Assembly: GCF_964355755.1 (NCBI RefSeq)
Contig: NC_092680.1
Location: forward strand, 3,945,001 to 4,009,000
Reading direction: 5' to 3'
DNA from: Antedon mediterranea
Taxonomy: Eukaryota; Echinodermata; Crinoidea; Comatulida; Antedonidae
Length of the DNA stretch: 64,000 nucleotides
Below the pieces are notes generated by a model. It had not been told where the DNA came from. It saw only the letters and a list, made by a program, of their open reading frames with translations, and made no database searches. A program made the position numbers and the translations under genes. Numbering within the stretch: the stretch's first letter is position 1; each line of letters opens with the position of its first letter. Shown one piece after another: positions 62,901 to 64,000 of this stretch.

Positions 62901-63367
62901 GAAAAGTTTATTAAGACTGCGAAATAGTCTATTAACAGTCTTTTTTTAAATATTAATTTTCATTTATCATGTTTTTGGGGGACAATACATCTTTATAAAT
63001 AGTAGGCTCCAATAATTATTGTTTGAAGTATAGGCTAACGTTACCCTTTTTTCGATGTTCAGAGAAGATCGAATGTTCGATTCACAGTATGCCATGTGAA
63101 AAGTCCTATCTATCGATTGATTTGAGTTCAACAATCTATATATACAATATATAGTAATAAATAAATTTTAACTCCAATTTATATTTTCTCTAATTATCCT
63201 ATTGACTGTTATTTCAGAATGCCGTGTAGAAAATTGTGATGTATGTTTTAGCAAAAACTACTGTTCCAGGTGTTTATCAACGCATTATTTTTACTTGGGT
63301 AAATGTGTAACTACCTGTCCACGGGATCACTACGCTGATAGAAAGACAGGGGAATGTAGACGAATAG
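50944..63367 (+). CDS. RSPO: R-spondin, first three coding exons (gene continues past the right edge)
   Basis: Exons 50944-51025, 62491-62661 and 63218-63367 are all joined in phase 1. Exon 1 encodes a signal peptide (IILVFQLLIMVLV) followed by basic residues (AKRSK). Exon 2 is furin-like repeat 1: GCESCSSFNGCLMCKPR, RIGMMQKGTC and CPSGHY. Exon 3 is furin-like repeat 2: CDVCFSKNYCSRC, LGKCVTTCP. R-spondins are secreted Wnt agonists. Repeat 1 binds ZNRF3/RNF43, and its Arg and Gln contacts (R-I-G-M-M-Q) are present. Repeat 2 binds LGR4-6 through two aromatic residues, present here as F and Y of CFSKNYC. The thrombospondin domain and basic tail expected downstream lie outside the window. Vertebrate paralogue number cannot be assigned. 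Confidence 0.93.
51602..52147. mobile_element. Two MITEs of the CTCTGTCTACACTATCAAA family in R-spondin intron 1
   Basis: Copy one (51602-51735) runs from AAGCTCTGTCTACACTATCA to TTTTGATAGTGTAGACAGA. Copy two (51984-52147) runs from AAAGCTCTGTCTACACTATC to AGTTTGATAATGTAACTTAA. Both have ATCACTAC...ACATCACACTTTTTTGTCAAACT. Confidence 0.85.
53199..53461. mobile_element. MITE of the TTTAAAGATRTATTGTCCCCC family, diverged
   Basis: It shares TTAATTAAATCA, TTTTAATAGAGTTAATCACTTCC, AAATGACAAAATAAATGGTC and TAACTATTATGTGACATT with 18281-18551, and ends ATACATCTTTAAG. Confidence 0.65.
54835..54848 (+). repeat. G14 homopolymer
   Basis: Fourteen consecutive G followed by AGGTGG; likely length-variable and prone to assembly error. 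Confidence 0.95.
55900..55995 (+). mobile_element. tRNA-like SINE head
   Basis: AATGGTCAAACGGTAGGG (A-box-like) is followed 35-40 bases later by GAGTTCGAATCTTGG (B box) and GTTGGAACGATTAGTGCTTTTC. The arms do not pair well enough for a tRNA gene. It is similar downstream of the B box to 59298-59330. Confidence 0.5.
56066..56200. mobile_element. MITE of the GGTTCCCACTAG family
   Basis: AAGCTTGGTTACTACTAAGACGC, AGTTGACCAATCGCAAGCGA and GATTGTCATTGGTCAATTCG match the family; the right end has decayed. Confidence 0.7.
57030..57440 (+). repeat. 22-bp minisatellite, unit TGTTCACGTGTGCACATTCAAA
   Basis: Regular 22-base spacing from about 57065 to 57250 decays into ACATGTGCACATTCACATG variants to about 57440. 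The unit contains overlapping palindromes CACGTG and GTGCAC. Open frames here are artefacts. Confidence 0.9.
59250..59335 (+). mobile_element. tRNA-like SINE head
   Basis: TCTGCATATTGAGCAGA forms a perfect 5-bp stem with a 7-base loop like an anticodon arm, and CTGGTTCGAATCTCAG is a B box with a T-arm. The acceptor and D-arms are not intact. GTTGGAGTCGATTAATTGG follows, as in the copy at 55900. Confidence 0.5.
62154..62330 (+). repeat. 88-bp tandem duplication before R-spondin exon 2
   Basis: GAATATTGCTTGTCTGAAC begins copies at 62154 and 62242. Both continue with CTGAAAC.GGAAG.AA and CTCAACTGAAAGGAACT. Confidence 0.85.
62741..62996. mobile_element. MITE of the TTTAAAGATRTATTGTCCCCC family, best copy
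   Basis: It runs from TTAAAGACATATTGTCCCCC to GGGGGACAATACATCTTTA, with 20-base near-perfect inverted termini. It lies in R-spondin intron 2, 80 bases after exon 2. Confidence 0.85.
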
Positions 63368-64000
63368 GTAGGTATTGAGAAGATACGATTATAGTATACA
63401 GTAAGTCACAGATATTTGGAAACATATAAATAAACATCAGAGGGGCTTACAAAAAAATATGTAGGTCAAAAAGTGTAGATGAAGAGATAGTTAAAGAGAT
63501 AAATGCAGAAAAAGAAAATAAAAAGAACAGGAAATTGTCAATGATCCTGTTTCGGTACAATTTAGGATGTATGCGTTTTAATAATCCTCATACTTATTAT
63601 ATTCAATCAATCATATATAAAGGTAGGTTCAACTGTGCTATTTACAATAGCATCAGTCCTATGATTAAACTGTCAGCAGATTATTTTATCTAATTTGGTT
63701 TTGGTTTTTAAACAAGGACTTCTGTACCCGGGGAGGAGGGGGGGGGGTCACTTGTATATAAACCAAACGGGGGGTGGGGAGGGTGCAGCAGCCACTTCAA
63801 GACATGAGGCACTTGCGCTACCTGTTTTACTGAAAAATACTACGGACTTGAACTACCATTTACCAAAATCCAGTGTTCTCTAAAAAGACGGCAGAAACAA
63901 GGCCACGCCAGAGAGGGCGCAATATTTGTACTGGTTCCCGGCATGATCTGCGCATGGCCAAAGAGACCGTTCATGTCTATTTACCACATTATAAGTGTAT
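63368..64000 (+). other. R-spondin intron 3, partial
   Basis: No further R-spondin exon is recognised. A G-rich patch (GGGGAGGAGGGGGGGGGGTC, then GGGGGGTGGGGAGGGTGC) lies at about 63728-63785. Confidence 0.5.

Overview
This is an animal (metazoan) nuclear genome window. It is AT-rich, the genes are split by introns with canonical GT/AG junctions, and most of the sequence is non-coding and crowded with short transposons and tandem repeats. The gene content is an SRCR-domain adhesion GPCR, ENPP-type phosphodiesterases, LRAT/PLAAT-type proteins and an R-spondin. Together with the very frequent octamer TAGGCCTA, this suggests an invertebrate deuterostome, most likely an echinoderm. The taxon is inference; no diagnostic marker gene is present.

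Layout. (1) 0.38-10.8 kb, plus strand: a complete 19-exon adhesion GPCR with a signal peptide, six SRCR domains, a GAIN/GPS region, seven membrane segments and a short tail. All exon phases join without a break (1165 codons). (2) 11.9-15.7 kb: a large satellite-like array of nested hairpins lying between two convergent genes. (3) 16.2-25.2 kb, minus strand: two tandem paralogous ectonucleotide pyrophosphatase/phosphodiesterase genes (7 and 6 exons; 427 and 437 residues), both complete and both with serine at the nucleophile position. (4) 26.0-26.5 and 39.7-40.2 kb, minus strand: two intronless paralogous LRAT-domain genes. Between them lie a 1.35-kb foldback element, a tRNA-derived SINE, several MITEs and an 18-bp minisatellite of about 54 regular copies. 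(5) 40.2-50.9 kb: no supported gene, only a LINE remnant, a 106-bp satellite, MITEs and simple repeats. (6) 50.9-63.4 kb, plus strand: the first three coding exons of an R-spondin, with an 11.5-kb first intron. It runs off the right edge.

None of these genes form an operon or one pathway. They are ordinary separate metazoan loci, but the two tandem or near-tandem paralogue pairs show local gene duplication. The most unusual material is non-coding. One copy of the hairpin array carries TAGGCCTA where its sisters carry TA, which looks like a transposon footprint and may explain the abundance of this octamer. Several MITE families recur through the window, two copies lying right beside splice sites. 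An intronic tandem repeat supplies the splice acceptor of a membrane-segment exon. I see no CRISPR array, rRNA gene or convincing functional tRNA gene.
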